Below are positions 38,484 through 47,763 of a stretch of DNA of 64,000 bases, piece after piece. Each line of letters begins with the position of its first letter. The first letter of the stretch is position 1. Source of the DNA: Hyphomicrobiaceae bacterium (GTDB lineage: Bacteria > Pseudomonadota > Alphaproteobacteria > Rhizobiales > Hyphomicrobiaceae); assembly GCA_020442165.1 (NCBI GenBank), contig JAGRKV010000064.1, positions 53,352-117,351 of the forward strand. The letters are read 5' to 3'. The notes beneath the pieces were generated by a model. That model made no database searches. It was not told the origin of the DNA and saw only the letters and a program-made list of their open reading frames with translations. The position numbers were made by a program, and so were the translations under genes.

Positions 38484-40262
38484 TCAGGCGCCGTGTGTCT
38501 GCAGCCACATTTCGAGCAGTGCTACCTGCCAAAGCTTGGAGCCGCGCAGGGGCGTGATGTGGCCTTTTGGATCGTCAAGAAGCCGGTCGAGGTACGGCCG
38601 CTTGAACAGACCGCGCTCACGCGCGGCGTTCGAGTTGAGCGCATCGCGCACCATGTCGAGTGTCCTGCCCTCGATGTATTTGAGCGCCGGCACCGGGAAA
38701 TAGCCCTTGGGCCGGTCAATCACCTCTGAAGGGATCACGTCACGGGCAACGTCCTTGAGGATCCCCTTGCCGCCGTCCTTGAGCTTTTCCTCAGGCGGGA
38801 TCCGCGCCGCCAGCTCGACCAGCTCGTGATCGAGAAATGGCACGCGGGCCTCAAGGCCCCACGCCATCGTCATGTTGTCGACCCTCTTTACCGGATCGTC
38901 GACGAGCATCACGGTGGTGTCGATGCGCAAGGCGCGATCGACGGATGTCGCGGCGCCAGCCTGATTGAAGTGGTCACGGACGTAGTCGCCAGCAAAATCA
39001 TTCTCGACATGCGCTGGTGTCACCAGGTCCTGATAGTCGTCAAAATCCCGGTCGAAGAAGGCGCGCTTGTAGTCGCCCACCGCATCGTTGCTGTCGGCAA
39101 GTGGCGGATACCAGTGATAGCCACCGAACACCTCGTCCGCGCCTTGGCCGCTCTGCACGACCTTGACGTGCTGAGATACAGCTTCCGAAAGCAGGTAGAA
39201 GCCGACGTTGTCGTGGCTTACCATCGGCTCGGACATTGCCTCGATGACCTGCGGCAGAGCCTCCAGCATGCGGTCTGAGCCGATCATCAATTTGTGGTGG
39301 CGCGTGGAGAAGTGCTTCGCGATCAGGTCGGAGTATTGGAACTCATCGCCCTTTTCGCCATTGACCTCCTCAAATCCGATCGAGAATGTTTCAAGTCCTT
39401 TTTGACCGGCCTCTGCCAGCAGCCCGACAATGAGGCTTGAATCTACGCCGCCGGAAAGCAGCACACCGACCGGCACGTCGGCAATCATGCGCCGGGAGAC
39501 GGCCCGCCGCAAAGCCGCGTGGACTTCCTCGCGCCAATCCGATGTACTCTTTGCGAGGTTATCGGCGGAACGCTCAAACCGTGGTTCCCAGTATCGCCAG
39601 TCGGTAGACCGGCCATCGGCCTCGTAGATCCGAACTGTCGCAGGGGGCAACTTTCGTACCCCCCTGAATATCGTCTGCGGCGCCGGCACAACAGCATGAA
39701 AAGACAGATAGAAGTTCAATGCTTTGTGGTCGATGGAGGTATCCACCCCCCCTGCCGAAAGCAGCGCCGGAAGCGATGATGCAAATCGCACCATCTTGCC
39801 GTCCGTCATATGTCCGATGTAAAGAGGCTTGATCCCAAGGCGATCGCGCGCCAGGACTACACGTCCTGTTTCGCGTTCGTGGATGGCAAAGGCGAACATG
39901 CCGTTGAAGCGTTCAACAGCAGCTGGCCCCCAAGCATGATAAGCCTTGAGGATCGTTTCGGTGTCGCTGTTGGAGAAGAATTCGTAGCCCAGGGTGGCGA
40001 GTTCGGAGCGCAGATCGGCATAGTTATAGATGCAGCCGTTGAAGACGAGGCTGAGACCCAGCTTCGGATCAACCATCGGCTGCCTGCCTCTCGCGGACAA
40101 ATCAATGATGCTGAGCCGGCGGTGTCCGAAACCGACCGGCCCGTAGGAGACGACGCCCGAGGAATCGGGACCACGTCTCAGCATCGCATGGGTCATGGTT
40201 TGCAAGGAGGATAGCGAAGCTTCGCCCCCGTCGAAGCGGAGTTCGCCGCAAATACCGCACAT
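38484..40262 (-). CDS. N-acetylglutaminylglutamine amidotransferase (asparagine-synthase-like)
   Basis: 592 residues from the ATG at 40262; Cys2 of MCGICGEL is the glutaminase nucleophile, which fixes the start. Glutamine-hydrolysing class II GATase domain (1-190) and asparagine synthase-like domain with the PP-loop LLSGGVDSSLIV. It amidates the C-terminus of N-acetylglutaminylglutamine to give NAGGN, a compatible solute made at high osmolarity. First gene of the two-gene minus-strand operon, divergent from the MarR gene with a 162-base gap that must hold both promoters. Confidence 0.93.
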   Translation of the reverse strand: MCGICGELRFDGGEASLSSLQTMTHAMLRRGPDSSGVVSYGPVGFGHRRLSIIDLSARGRQPMVDPKLGLSLVFNGCIYNYADLRSELATLGYEFFSNSDTETILKAYHAWGPAAVERFNGMFAFAIHERETGRVVLARDRLGIKPLYIGHMTDGKMVRFASSLPALLSAGGVDTSIDHKALNFYLSFHAVVPAPQTIFRGVRKLPPATVRIYEADGRSTDWRYWEPRFERSADNLAKSTSDWREEVHAALRRAVSRRMIADVPVGVLLSGGVDSSLIVGLLAEAGQKGLETFSIGFEEVNGEKGDEFQYSDLIAKHFSTRHHKLMIGSDRMLEALPQVIEAMSEPMVSHDNVGFYLLSEAVSQHVKVVQSGQGADEVFGGYHWYPPLADSNDAVGDYKRAFFDRDFDDYQDLVTPAHVENDFAGDYVRDHFNQAGAATSVDRALRIDTTVMLVDDPVKRVDNMTMAWGLEARVPFLDHELVELAARIPPEEKLKDGGKGILKDVARDVIPSEVIDRPKGYFPVPALKYIEGRTLDMVRDALNSNAARERGLFKRPYLDRLLDDPKGHITPLRGSKLWQVALLEMWLQTHGA

Positions 40263-40424
40263 CTTGTTTTTTGTCCTTGTGTCGATCAGTGGCGACCGCA
40301 CGACGCGGCGCCGAGGCTCCGCATGCAAAATCTGGCAGGCGCGGGCCGAATTATCGGAGCGTGGCCAATGGTTGCCGCCGCTCAATCGAAGTTGCGAGCT
40401 GTTACCTAAGGAAGGAATGCTTTG

Positions 40425-40943
40425 ATGTCAAATTTCCAGCTTCAGCAGGGCTTGGCATCGCCCGCAAAAGGCAACGGTCTGTCGCCGGTTAGTTCCGACG
40501 AGAGCGTTGGAAAGGTCATACGTTTGCTACGTCGCATCAACCACGCCACGGACTTGCATTCCAAACACCTGATTAAGGCAACCGGTCTCACCACCCCGCA
40601 GATCATTGTCCTGAAGACGATCCACGAGCTGGGCGAGGTAACGGCCGGTACGATTGCGGAGCAGGTGTCGTTGAGCCCGGGAACGGTTTCCATGATCCTG
40701 GACCGGCTGGAAAGCCACGCACTCATTGAGCGTTACCGCAGCTCAAGGGACCGCCGTGTGGCCCACGCGCGACTCACGCAGACCGGAGTGGCCGTGCTTG
40801 AGCGCTCGCCGCCGCTGATGCGCGACACGTTCATCGCGCGCTTTGCGGGTCTGCTTCAGGACGAGCAGGCGCGCATCCTGTCGGCGCTGGTTTCCGTTGC
40901 CGACATGATGGATGCAGTCGAGGGCGAGGAACATCCCATCTAA
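40425..40943 (+). CDS. MarR family transcriptional regulator
   Basis: 172 residues from the ATG at 40425, preceded by AAGGAAGGA. Winged HTH: LTTPQIIVLKTIHELGEVTAGTIAEQVSL (helices 2-3), SPGTVSMILDRLESHALIERY (recognition helix), then the basic wing RSSRDRRVAHARLT. An N-terminal tail of about 25 residues is unconserved. Divergent from the NAGGN genes, as in other NAGGN clusters, so it most likely controls that operon; the effector is unknown. Confidence 0.9.
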   Translation: MSNFQLQQGLASPAKGNGLSPVSSDESVGKVIRLLRRINHATDLHSKHLIKATGLTTPQIIVLKTIHELGEVTAGTIAEQVSLSPGTVSMILDRLESHALIERYRSSRDRRVAHARLTQTGVAVLERSPPLMRDTFIARFAGLLQDEQARILSALVSVADMMDAVEGEEHPI

Positions 40944-40999
40944 TTGCATCGGCGAGGGGCATTTGGATGCGCCCCGGCCAAGCCTGCTGGAAGCAACGA

Positions 41000-41026
41000 A
41001 AAAGGGCCGCACGTTGGCGGCCCTTT
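41000..41026. terminator. Bidirectional hairpin terminator between marR and porin 1
   Basis: AAAGGGCCGC pairs with GCGGCCCTTT around ACGTTG, with A-run on one side and T-run on the other, so it can stop transcription from the MarR gene (plus) and from the porin (minus). Confidence 0.8.
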
Positions 41027-41055
41027 CCCTGTTCTCGCTATCAGCCCGGGGCTTC

Positions 41056-42339
41056 TTAGAAGCGAATGATGCCGCCCGCCGAAAGCTGATGGAAGTTCTC
41101 GTACTCAGTTTCCCTCCGGCCATCGGTAGAATCGCCATCATAGTTGCGATAGAGCAGGTAGAGATCCATCGCAGCCGCTTCGATGTTCTGGTTGATGCCA
41201 ATGCTCCAAGCCTGCAAGTTGGCGCTTGAGAAGGGAACAGCTGCCCCCACGCCGGCAGGCGAGAGACCGACATTCCAATCCTGGTAACCGCCGAAGATGG
41301 CAGTCTTGCCGAGCGGGAAGAACTTGCGCTCGATACCAGCAATGATGAACCACTGCTCAGAGGTGTCGTCAAAACCGGTAGGAACGTTGTCATCCCAGCG
41401 GATGCCGTAGCCGGCTTCGACGAACAGACCCGTCGGAGCATGCAGAAGGCCGCCGAAGATTCCGAACTGCGAGCAGTTCTGGTCACGATCGGAAGCAGTG
41501 AAGCGTTGGCAATTGCGCTCGCTGTTATTGCCATCGCGCCACTCCTGATAGCCGACGTTCATGGCAAGCTTGACGCCGTTGAACTCGCCCGCATAGCGCA
41601 GCGCAACGTCCCACTGGTCGTCCTCGCCCCACGATGCCGAGAGCGTGAAGCCTGCGAGCGCCGGCGAATCATAGCGAACCACGTTCATACGGTTGCCTTC
41701 ACCGATCTGGCCGGAGTCGGTGCTGTTGCCACCCATCAGATTGCGCAGCTGCGGTCCAAAACCGCCGCCCGCCGTCCGCATCTGGAACGAACCGATCATG
41801 GCAGCGCTATTCTCGCTCATGAAGTGGCCGATACCAGCAACATGTGCATCGAGCAGACCGTCGGTAGCGGTCGAGAACTGGCCAACCGTCATCTTACCAA
41901 GACGCTTGGACTTCAAGTACCAGGCGCTATGACGGACACCAATGCCAGATCCGTTATCGTCGGTGCTTTCAGTGACACCGTCAGAACGCGAGCCAGCAAC
42001 GCCCAGCTCGATGATGTAGCCCGCAGACCAATCTTCAGTGATCTTGGCGCTGCCAACCAACCGGAAGCGGGTTTGAGCCACCATGTTGGTGACCTGGTAG
42101 GTGTTGGTCTCAACGCCGTCATCCCAGAACAGGACTTCCTCGTTGACCCAGCCCGAAACCGTCAGGCTGACCTTGCGGTTGCCCTTGCGGGCCGTTGTCG
42201 CCTCGAGTTCAGCAACGCGCTCCTCGAGATCTGCGCAGCAATCGCCGCCGAGATCGGCCGCCATTGCGTTTGTCGAAAAGATGCTGGCGGAAGCAGCGAT
42301 CGCTAGAACGCTTCCCCGCTTCAACAGTCCCCCAATCAT
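41056..42339 (-). CDS. Rhizobial-type outer-membrane porin (paralogue 1)
   Basis: 427 residues from the ATG at 42339, set by GGAG seven bases upstream (several nearby ATGs). Signal peptide ends at about AMA, with the mature protein opening ADLGGDCCADLEERVAELEA, a coiled-coil N-terminus. Sixteen-strand barrel of the porin_2 family: VSLTVSGWVNEEVLFWDDG, RFRLVGSAKITEDWSAGYII, GFTLSASWGEDDQWDVALRY and the C-terminal FHQLSAGGIIRF with terminal Phe for BAM recognition. Forms trimers for small solutes. Tandem with porin 2 (below), with long blocks of identical residues. Confidence 0.92.
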   Translation of the reverse strand: MIGGLLKRGSVLAIAASASIFSTNAMAADLGGDCCADLEERVAELEATTARKGNRKVSLTVSGWVNEEVLFWDDGVETNTYQVTNMVAQTRFRLVGSAKITEDWSAGYIIELGVAGSRSDGVTESTDDNGSGIGVRHSAWYLKSKRLGKMTVGQFSTATDGLLDAHVAGIGHFMSENSAAMIGSFQMRTAGGGFGPQLRNLMGGNSTDSGQIGEGNRMNVVRYDSPALAGFTLSASWGEDDQWDVALRYAGEFNGVKLAMNVGYQEWRDGNNSERNCQRFTASDRDQNCSQFGIFGGLLHAPTGLFVEAGYGIRWDDNVPTGFDDTSEQWFIIAGIERKFFPLGKTAIFGGYQDWNVGLSPAGVGAAVPFSSANLQAWSIGINQNIEAAAMDLYLLYRNYDGDSTDGRRETEYENFHQLSAGGIIRF

Positions 42340-42622
42340 AGTCATCTCCATTTCGGACATCGGACGCGAGATGGATCCCTCTCGCGACCCGGCTGGGTGT
42401 TGTCCTGACCGAGGGGCACGCGCGCGAAAGCGCACGCTTCTCGAACAGAACGCGCTACGCAGGTGACGCAACTGGGAACTGGGAGATACGCCGTCGAGGG
42501 ACCGGTCCCGATTGAGGGTACAGCCGGAGTTTCCGCAATTGCATCTGCGGAAGGTGGGAAAGCCCACCAGCTCAACTCGACGAATTCCTGAACGCGAAAA
42601 CGGTACCGAACAGGCTTAAAGA

Positions 42623-42669
42623 CCCCTGGAGGTCTCCAGGGGGCGCTGCGGTTGGCCCGCAACGCCCCC
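42623..42669 (-). terminator. Hairpin terminator-like structure between the porins
   Basis: Two overlapping stems: CCCCTGGAG/CTCCAGGGG (42623-42642) and GGGGGCG (42639-42645)/CGCCCCC (42663-42669). On the minus strand a CTTT run follows, so it can terminate porin 2 transcription. The two stems share bases and are mutually exclusive. The remainder of the 42340-42715 gap holds the porin 1 promoter region; no gene seen. Confidence 0.65.
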
Positions 42670-42715
42670 GGAATTCTTGTTTCGAGGAGGGCAATGCCTC
42701 CCCGAGGTCACCGCA

Positions 42716-44008
42716 TCAGAACTGGATGCGGCCACCGCCCATCAATTGATGGAAATTCTCGTATTCAGTCGTGACACCCGCTCCGTTGGTCGAGTCGCCG
42801 TCGTAGTTGCGATAGAGCAGGTAGAGATCCATTGCCGCGGCATCGATCTGCTGGTTGATGCCAAGGCTCCAAGCCCGCAAGTTGGCGTTGAGGAAAGGAA
42901 CATCAGCCGCGTAGCCCGCAGGCGAGGAACCAACGTTCCACTCTTGATAGCCACCGAAGACCGTCGTCTTACCGATCGGGAAGAATTTCTGCTCGATACC
43001 AGCAATCACGAACCACTGCGTCGAGCTGTCGTCTTCACCCAACAGTGCCGGCTCGGCGTTGTCATCCCAGCGGATGCCGTATCCACCTTCGACGAACAGG
43101 CCGGTCGGCGCATGCAGAAGACCGCCGAACACGCCAAACTGCTGGCAATCCTGATCCCTGGTCTTGGGAGCGACCGGACCGAAGCAATTACGCTCGGAGT
43201 TGTTGCCGTCGCGCCATTCCTGGTAGCCGACATTGGCAGCCAACTTGAAGCCGCTAAACTCACCCGCATAGCGCAGCGCGACGTCCCACTGGTCGTCCTC
43301 GCCCCAAGAGGCGGAGAGTGTGAAACCAGCCAGCGCCGGCGAGTCGTAGCGCACCACATTCATGCGGTTGCCTTCGCCGATCTGCGCAGAGTCGGTGCTG
43401 TTGCCGCCCATCATATTGCGCAGCTGCGGCCCGGTACCGCCGCCCGCCGTCCGCAAGTTGAAAGCACCGACCATGGCGGGAGAATTCTCACCCATGAAGT
43501 GGCCGATGTTGGCGACATGCGCGTCGAGCAGGCCGTCGGTTGCCGTCGAAAACTGGCCAACCGTGACTTTGCCGAGCGTCTTGGACTTCAAATACCAGGC
43601 GCTGTGCCGAACACCGACGGCGTTGCCGCCCGAGCCATCGTCCAGGTCTGCCGTAGCGGAGTCTGAACGCGAACCAGTGATACCAAGTTCGATGAGGTAG
43701 CCAGCCGACCAGTCGGCCGAAATCTTGGCGCTACCGACCAACCGGAAGCGCGTTTGGGCGACCATGTTCGTGACCTGGTAGGTATTGGTCTCAAAGCCGT
43801 CATCCCAGAACAGGACTGCCTCGTTCACCCAACCCGACACCGTCAGGGAAACCTTGCGGTTGCCCTTGCGTGCGGTGGTCGCCTCAAGTTCGGCAACCCG
43901 TTCTTCGAGATCCGCGCAGCAGTCACCGCCAAGATCGGCGGCAAAAGCAGGCGTCCACGCCGTAGACGCCGCGAGAAGAAGAGCGACGCCAATACATTTC
44001 GCTTTCAT
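42716..44008 (-). CDS. Rhizobial-type outer-membrane porin (paralogue 2)
   Basis: 430 residues from the ATG at 44008, with AGGGGGA six bases upstream; the frame extends to 44164 without signal character. Signal peptide MKAKCIGVALLLAASTA, cleaved after AFA, then ADLGGDCCADLEERVAELEA as in porin 1. Same barrel segments, and the last residues FHQLMGGGRIQF keep the terminal Phe. Differences from porin 1 cluster in surface loops, for example the DDGSGGNAVGV and NGAGVTTE segments. A recent duplication with loop divergence is the simplest reading. Confidence 0.92.
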   Translation of the reverse strand: MKAKCIGVALLLAASTAWTPAFAADLGGDCCADLEERVAELEATTARKGNRKVSLTVSGWVNEAVLFWDDGFETNTYQVTNMVAQTRFRLVGSAKISADWSAGYLIELGITGSRSDSATADLDDGSGGNAVGVRHSAWYLKSKTLGKVTVGQFSTATDGLLDAHVANIGHFMGENSPAMVGAFNLRTAGGGTGPQLRNMMGGNSTDSAQIGEGNRMNVVRYDSPALAGFTLSASWGEDDQWDVALRYAGEFSGFKLAANVGYQEWRDGNNSERNCFGPVAPKTRDQDCQQFGVFGGLLHAPTGLFVEGGYGIRWDDNAEPALLGEDDSSTQWFVIAGIEQKFFPIGKTTVFGGYQEWNVGSSPAGYAADVPFLNANLRAWSLGINQQIDAAAMDLYLLYRNYDGDSTNGAGVTTEYENFHQLMGGGRIQF

Positions 44009-44417
44009 TTGGGTTCCCCCTGAAACGCTGTTGATGCTTACGAAAACGCAGTCCGGTCGCTGTTCAGTCCCCCGGCGAGCGCCCAAGCTCTCGCAACCTA
44101 CGAGGCGAAGCTGTCGGTCTGCTTTCAGGGATGTGGCCGTTACATCACGGGGCGGTGTGCCCACGTTTTATGGGCGGCCGAGTGCGCTGCTCCGCGCTAG
44201 GTCCCGGACCTGATTCAGAATTTCCCGATGAAGTTTTTAGGTGAAAAGAAATTGACAGCTACGAATGCATTACCGATGCTGGCCGCGCTTGTTCATCGAG
44301 CGAAGCCAATGAGTCGGGCATGTGTGTCGCGGTGCGTCGCTGGCTAAGTGACAGAACAATAAGAGTTAATTTGGAACGCCACCGGCGTGGCGACCAGCAC
44401 TGGGTCTCCAGAAAGCT
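44009..44417. other. Gene-free stretch between porin 2 and the response regulator
   Basis: No supported frame. TTGACA at 44252-44257 is a possible -35 for the response regulator, but the -10 is weak. The divergent porin 2 promoter must also lie here. Confidence 0.4.
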
Positions 44418-45089
44418 ATGCGGGTTCTCCAAATCGGCGACAACAACATTGCCTCCACGCGACTAACTGTTGCGGTGAAGCAACTGGACTGTGCCGTAGA
44501 TGTCATTGGGACAGCTGAGGAGGTCGATGAGGCCTTCAATGTCGCCAACTACGACATGGTCATTTGTGATTTCGATACGCCGATTACCGCGGAAAAGCTT
44601 ATCGCACTCGTAAAGTCTCTGCGTCTGGCGAAACCAGAGATCCCGATTCTCGCCTGTGGTTCGCGGTCGGCGATGGATAGCGTGGTGGTTGCCCTGGGTG
44701 CCGGGGCGGATGATTTCGTTTTGCGGCCCCTGGATGGCGACGAGTTGCGCATTCGCATATCCGCGCTGCTGGCCCGGCGCCCTGAGCGCGAGGCTGTCGT
44801 TCTGGAATGCGGGCCGCTGCGCCTCGACATGGTATCCCGCCAGGTCGTGCTCGACGGCAGCAATATCGATCTGACCCCCCGCGAGCGTTCCGTGCTCCAG
44901 GTTCTGCTGCGGCACCGGGGCCATGTCGTCAGCAAGGATCACATCGCCTCGCGCGTCTTTGCGATGGACGAGGAAGTCGCGCCGCAGGCGATCGAGACCT
45001 ACGTCCATAGGCTGCGGCGAAAGACGGAGCATCCAGGCGTCGTCATCAAGACGCTGCGTGGCATTGGATATGTGCTCGACGAGGCGTGA
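44418..45089 (+). CDS. OmpR-family response regulator with degenerate receiver
   Basis: 223 residues. The receiver (1-120) keeps D51 (CDFDTPI) but the acidic pair near residue 8 is reduced to GDNN, the switch Thr region reads ACGSRS and the conserved Lys is Arg (LRPLDGDEL). This suggests phosphorylation-independent or altered control. The C-terminal winged helix (130-223) is typical: LTPRERSVLQVLLRHRGHVV, HIASRVF, ETYVHRLRRK, TLRGIGYVL. No histidine kinase adjoins it. Next to the two divergently oriented porin genes, so porin regulation is a reasonable guess but unproven. Confidence 0.88.
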   Translation: MRVLQIGDNNIASTRLTVAVKQLDCAVDVIGTAEEVDEAFNVANYDMVICDFDTPITAEKLIALVKSLRLAKPEIPILACGSRSAMDSVVVALGAGADDFVLRPLDGDELRIRISALLARRPEREAVVLECGPLRLDMVSRQVVLDGSNIDLTPRERSVLQVLLRHRGHVVSKDHIASRVFAMDEEVAPQAIETYVHRLRRKTEHPGVVIKTLRGIGYVLDEA

Positions 45090-45170
45090 GCGCGCTCACA
45101 GCAGCGACATGCGCACGCCATGCGTGCAGCTGGGCTGATCTGGCTCTTAGGTTGGAAGCCTGCTGAGTTC

Positions 45171-45290
45171 AGGCCGCGACTTCGGCCCGGTGCCTTGCGC
45201 CGCCCTCGCGGAGCAGCCCGAGCGATAGCGAGGGTTGGCTGCGTGAGCGGAAAAATCTGGATCGTTTCGACGCATGTCTGAAACGATCTA
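45171..45290 (+). repeat. Interspersed repeat family A, copy 3 (5' truncated)
   Basis: Lacks the first hairpin (AGAGCGATTCCG part), starting at AGGCCGCGAC. The core and final GATCGTTTC/GAAACGATC hairpin are kept. Its end (CTA at 45288-45290) is the stop codon of ubiG read on the minus strand. Confidence 0.82.
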
Positions 45291-46073
45291 GCTTTCGGTT
45301 CCCGCATCGGGTTTGCGCCCGGCCATCATGTAATTGACGTCGGTATCATCGGCGTTCACCCATCGTCCGGTCGATGGCTGGTAGACGATCCCGCCAGTGC
45401 GTATCGGCACCAGGCCGGCGGCGACGAAGTGCTTCTCCAACTCGTCCGGCGTCAAAAAGCGGTCCCACTGATGCGTGCCGCGCGGCACCCAGCGAAGGAC
45501 GTGTTCCGCTCCAATGATGGCCAGCGCATAGGACTTGAGAGTTCGGCTCAGTGTCGACACGACAAGTATGCCACCTGGCTCGAGTACCCGAGCAGCCGTG
45601 GCAATGAAAGCCGCCGGGTCGGGAACGTGCTCGACCACCTCCAGGCAGACGGCGGCATCGAAGCGCTCGCCGGAAGCGGCCAGCTCCTCGATACTCTGGA
45701 CACGGTAGTCGATCGATAATCCGCCGGCTTCGGCATGGGCTCGCGCCGCCGCCACGCTCTCCGCCGCAAGATCAATGCCGGTCACTGTGGCGCCGAGACG
45801 TGCCAGCGGCTCGCTGACAAGCCCTCCCCCCGAGCCAATGTCGACAAGGCGCATACCCTTGAGCGGGTGCAATCCGGAACGGGGAATGCCGAGTGCCTCG
45901 ACGATGCTGTCCCGGATGAATGCGAGGCGCGCGGGACCGATCTGGTGCAGCGGCTTGAACGCGCCATGAGCATCCCACCAGCGCTCAGCCAGCGCCGCGA
46001 AACGCGCGACCTCGTCGGGATCGACGTTGACGTTTGCGGCAGCACCAGACGGATCGGTGCCCGGATTGCTCAT
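45288..46073 (-). CDS. ubiG: Ubiquinone biosynthesis O-methyltransferase
   Basis: 261 residues from the ATG at 46073; an ATG at 46097 is an alternative and neither has a clear ribosome site. SAM motif MRLVDIGSGGGLVSEPLARLGA, then TGIDLAAESV, and post-motif FDAAVCLEVVEHVPDPAAF, which is the UbiG signature. It methylates both O-positions of the quinone ring in the inner membrane region. N-terminal FAALAERWWDAHGAFKPLH is diagnostic. Divergent from lysC, as in many rhizobia. The stop codon lies in repeat A copy 3. Confidence 0.95.
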   Translation of the reverse strand: MSNPGTDPSGAAANVNVDPDEVARFAALAERWWDAHGAFKPLHQIGPARLAFIRDSIVEALGIPRSGLHPLKGMRLVDIGSGGGLVSEPLARLGATVTGIDLAAESVAAARAHAEAGGLSIDYRVQSIEELAASGERFDAAVCLEVVEHVPDPAAFIATAARVLEPGGILVVSTLSRTLKSYALAIIGAEHVLRWVPRGTHQWDRFLTPDELEKHFVAAGLVPIRTGGIVYQPSTGRWVNADDTDVNYMMAGRKPDAGTES

Positions 46074-46359
46074 ATCAGCTTGGCGGAAGGCGGACATGCA
46101 CCGCAGATGGCGCCGGTGGCAGCGTTCTGTCAAGCATGGCCGATGTACACTCGCAGCGGCGGTTGCGGTTGCGGGGCGATACCGTTATGAGTGCCGCGAA
46201 TCCGAAGGGTGACTTGAGATACGGACCCGGCTGGGCGGCGCGATGCTTGGGCAGCGCCCTCCCCTGAACGATGTCCCTCGTCCGGCGACCACTCGCCCCG
46301 GCGGAATTCGAGATGAAGCAGGCGCCCCGCACGGCTGGCGGCATTTGGATCGGAAGACG

Positions 46360-47622
46360 ATGGCAGTTGTCGTGATGAAATTTGGCGGCACATCGGTCGC
46401 TGATGTCGATCGGATCCGGAATGTCGCGCGACACGTCAAGCGCGAGGTCGATGCGGGCAACAAGGTGGCGGTGATCGTCTCCGCGATGGCGGGCACCACC
46501 AATCAGCTCGTCGCCTGGGTCAATGACGCTTCGAAGTCCTATGACCGTCGCGAATATGATGCCGTGGTGGCGACGGGCGAGCAGATCACGGCGGGTCTGC
46601 TGGCGATCGTTCTGCAGTCGATGGGCGTCAAGGCTCGGTCGTGGCAGGGCTGGCAAATCCCCATTGAAACCAGTGCGGCGCACGGTTCGGCGCGCATCGC
46701 GAACATCGACGGCAAGGCGCTGCGCGACCGTATTGAAACGGGCGAAGTTGCCGTTGTGACCGGCTTCCAGGGCATCGAGCCTGAGCACCAGAGGGTGGCA
46801 ACGCTCGGCCGCGGCGGTTCGGATACCTCGGCTGTAGCAATTGCCGTCGCCGTCAATGCTGACGTGTGCGACATCTACACGGACGTCGATGGCGTCTACA
46901 CCACTGATCCGCGCATCGTTCAAAAGGCCCGACGGCTGCCCAAGATCTCGTATGAAGAGATGCTGGAAATGGCATCGCTGGGCTCCAAGGTGCTACAGAC
47001 CCGGTCTGTCGAACTCGCAATGGTGCATCGCGTGCGCCTGCGCGTTCTTTCGAGCTTTGTGGCACCCGATCAGATGAGCCCGGTCCGGCTCGACAAACTG
47101 GAAGACATAGGCACAATCGTTACCGACGAGGATGAGATCGTGGAACAGCAGGTCGTTAGCGGCATTGCCTACGCAAAGGACGAGGCAAAGATCACCATCC
47201 TCAAGGTGGCCGACAAGCCGGGCATTGCCGCCCGGATCTTTGGGCCGCTGTCCGACGCGAATATCAACGTGGATATGATCGTCCAGAACGTCGCGTCCGA
47301 CGGCAAGAGCACAGATATGACGTTCACCGTTCAGTCTGCCGAATTGTCGCGCACTTTGGACGTTTTAAAGGCGGCTGAGAAGGACATCGGCCATTTCGAG
47401 GTGCAAAGCTCGGCCGATGTCGCCAAGATCTCGGTGATAGGCATCGGCATGCGCTCGCACGCCGGCGTTGCGGCCGGAATGTTCAAGGCGCTGGCCGATA
47501 AGGGCATCAACATTCTCGCAATCTCGACGTCAGAGATTAAGATTAGTGTATTGATTGACGCGGCATATGCCGAGCTGGCAGTCCGCACGCTGCACACGAT
47601 GTACGGTCTCGATGCGGTATAA
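46360..47622 (+). CDS. lysC: Aspartate kinase
   Basis: 420 residues from [18 protein letters not shown] at 46360. Amino-acid kinase domain with the KFGGTSV motif, [21 protein letters not shown] and [15 protein letters not shown], then two C-terminal ACT domains ([20 protein letters not shown] and [19 protein letters not shown]) that bind lysine/threonine for feedback inhibition. First step of lysine, threonine and methionine synthesis. Usual length for the single-function enzyme. Followed by ptsP after 141 bases. Confidence 0.97.
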   Translation: MAVVVMKFGGTSVADVDRIRNVARHVKREVDAGNKVAVIVSAMAGTTNQLVAWVNDASKSYDRREYDAVVATGEQITAGLLAIVLQSMGVKARSWQGWQIPIETSAAHGSARIANIDGKALRDRIETGEVAVVTGFQGIEPEHQRVATLGRGGSDTSAVAIAVAVNADVCDIYTDVDGVYTTDPRIVQKARRLPKISYEEMLEMASLGSKVLQTRSVELAMVHRVRLRVLSSFVAPDQMSPVRLDKLEDIGTIVTDEDEIVEQQVVSGIAYAKDEAKITILKVADKPGIAARIFGPLSDANINVDMIVQNVASDGKSTDMTFTVQSAELSRTLDVLKAAEKDIGHFEVQSSADVAKISVIGIGMRSHAGVAAGMFKALADKGINILAISTSEIKISVLIDAAYAELAVRTLHTMYGLDAV

Positions 47623-47763
47623 AGAGACCTCGACCACGCAACACAGACGTTGCCGGTTTCATGGCATTCCGGTCGGCCCGTAAGGGGCGGCGGGGGAATT
47701 TGCTGAAAGGTACAATTTTTGCAGAGCAGGCCGAGGCTCGACCGGCTCTGATGGCAGTGGCAC

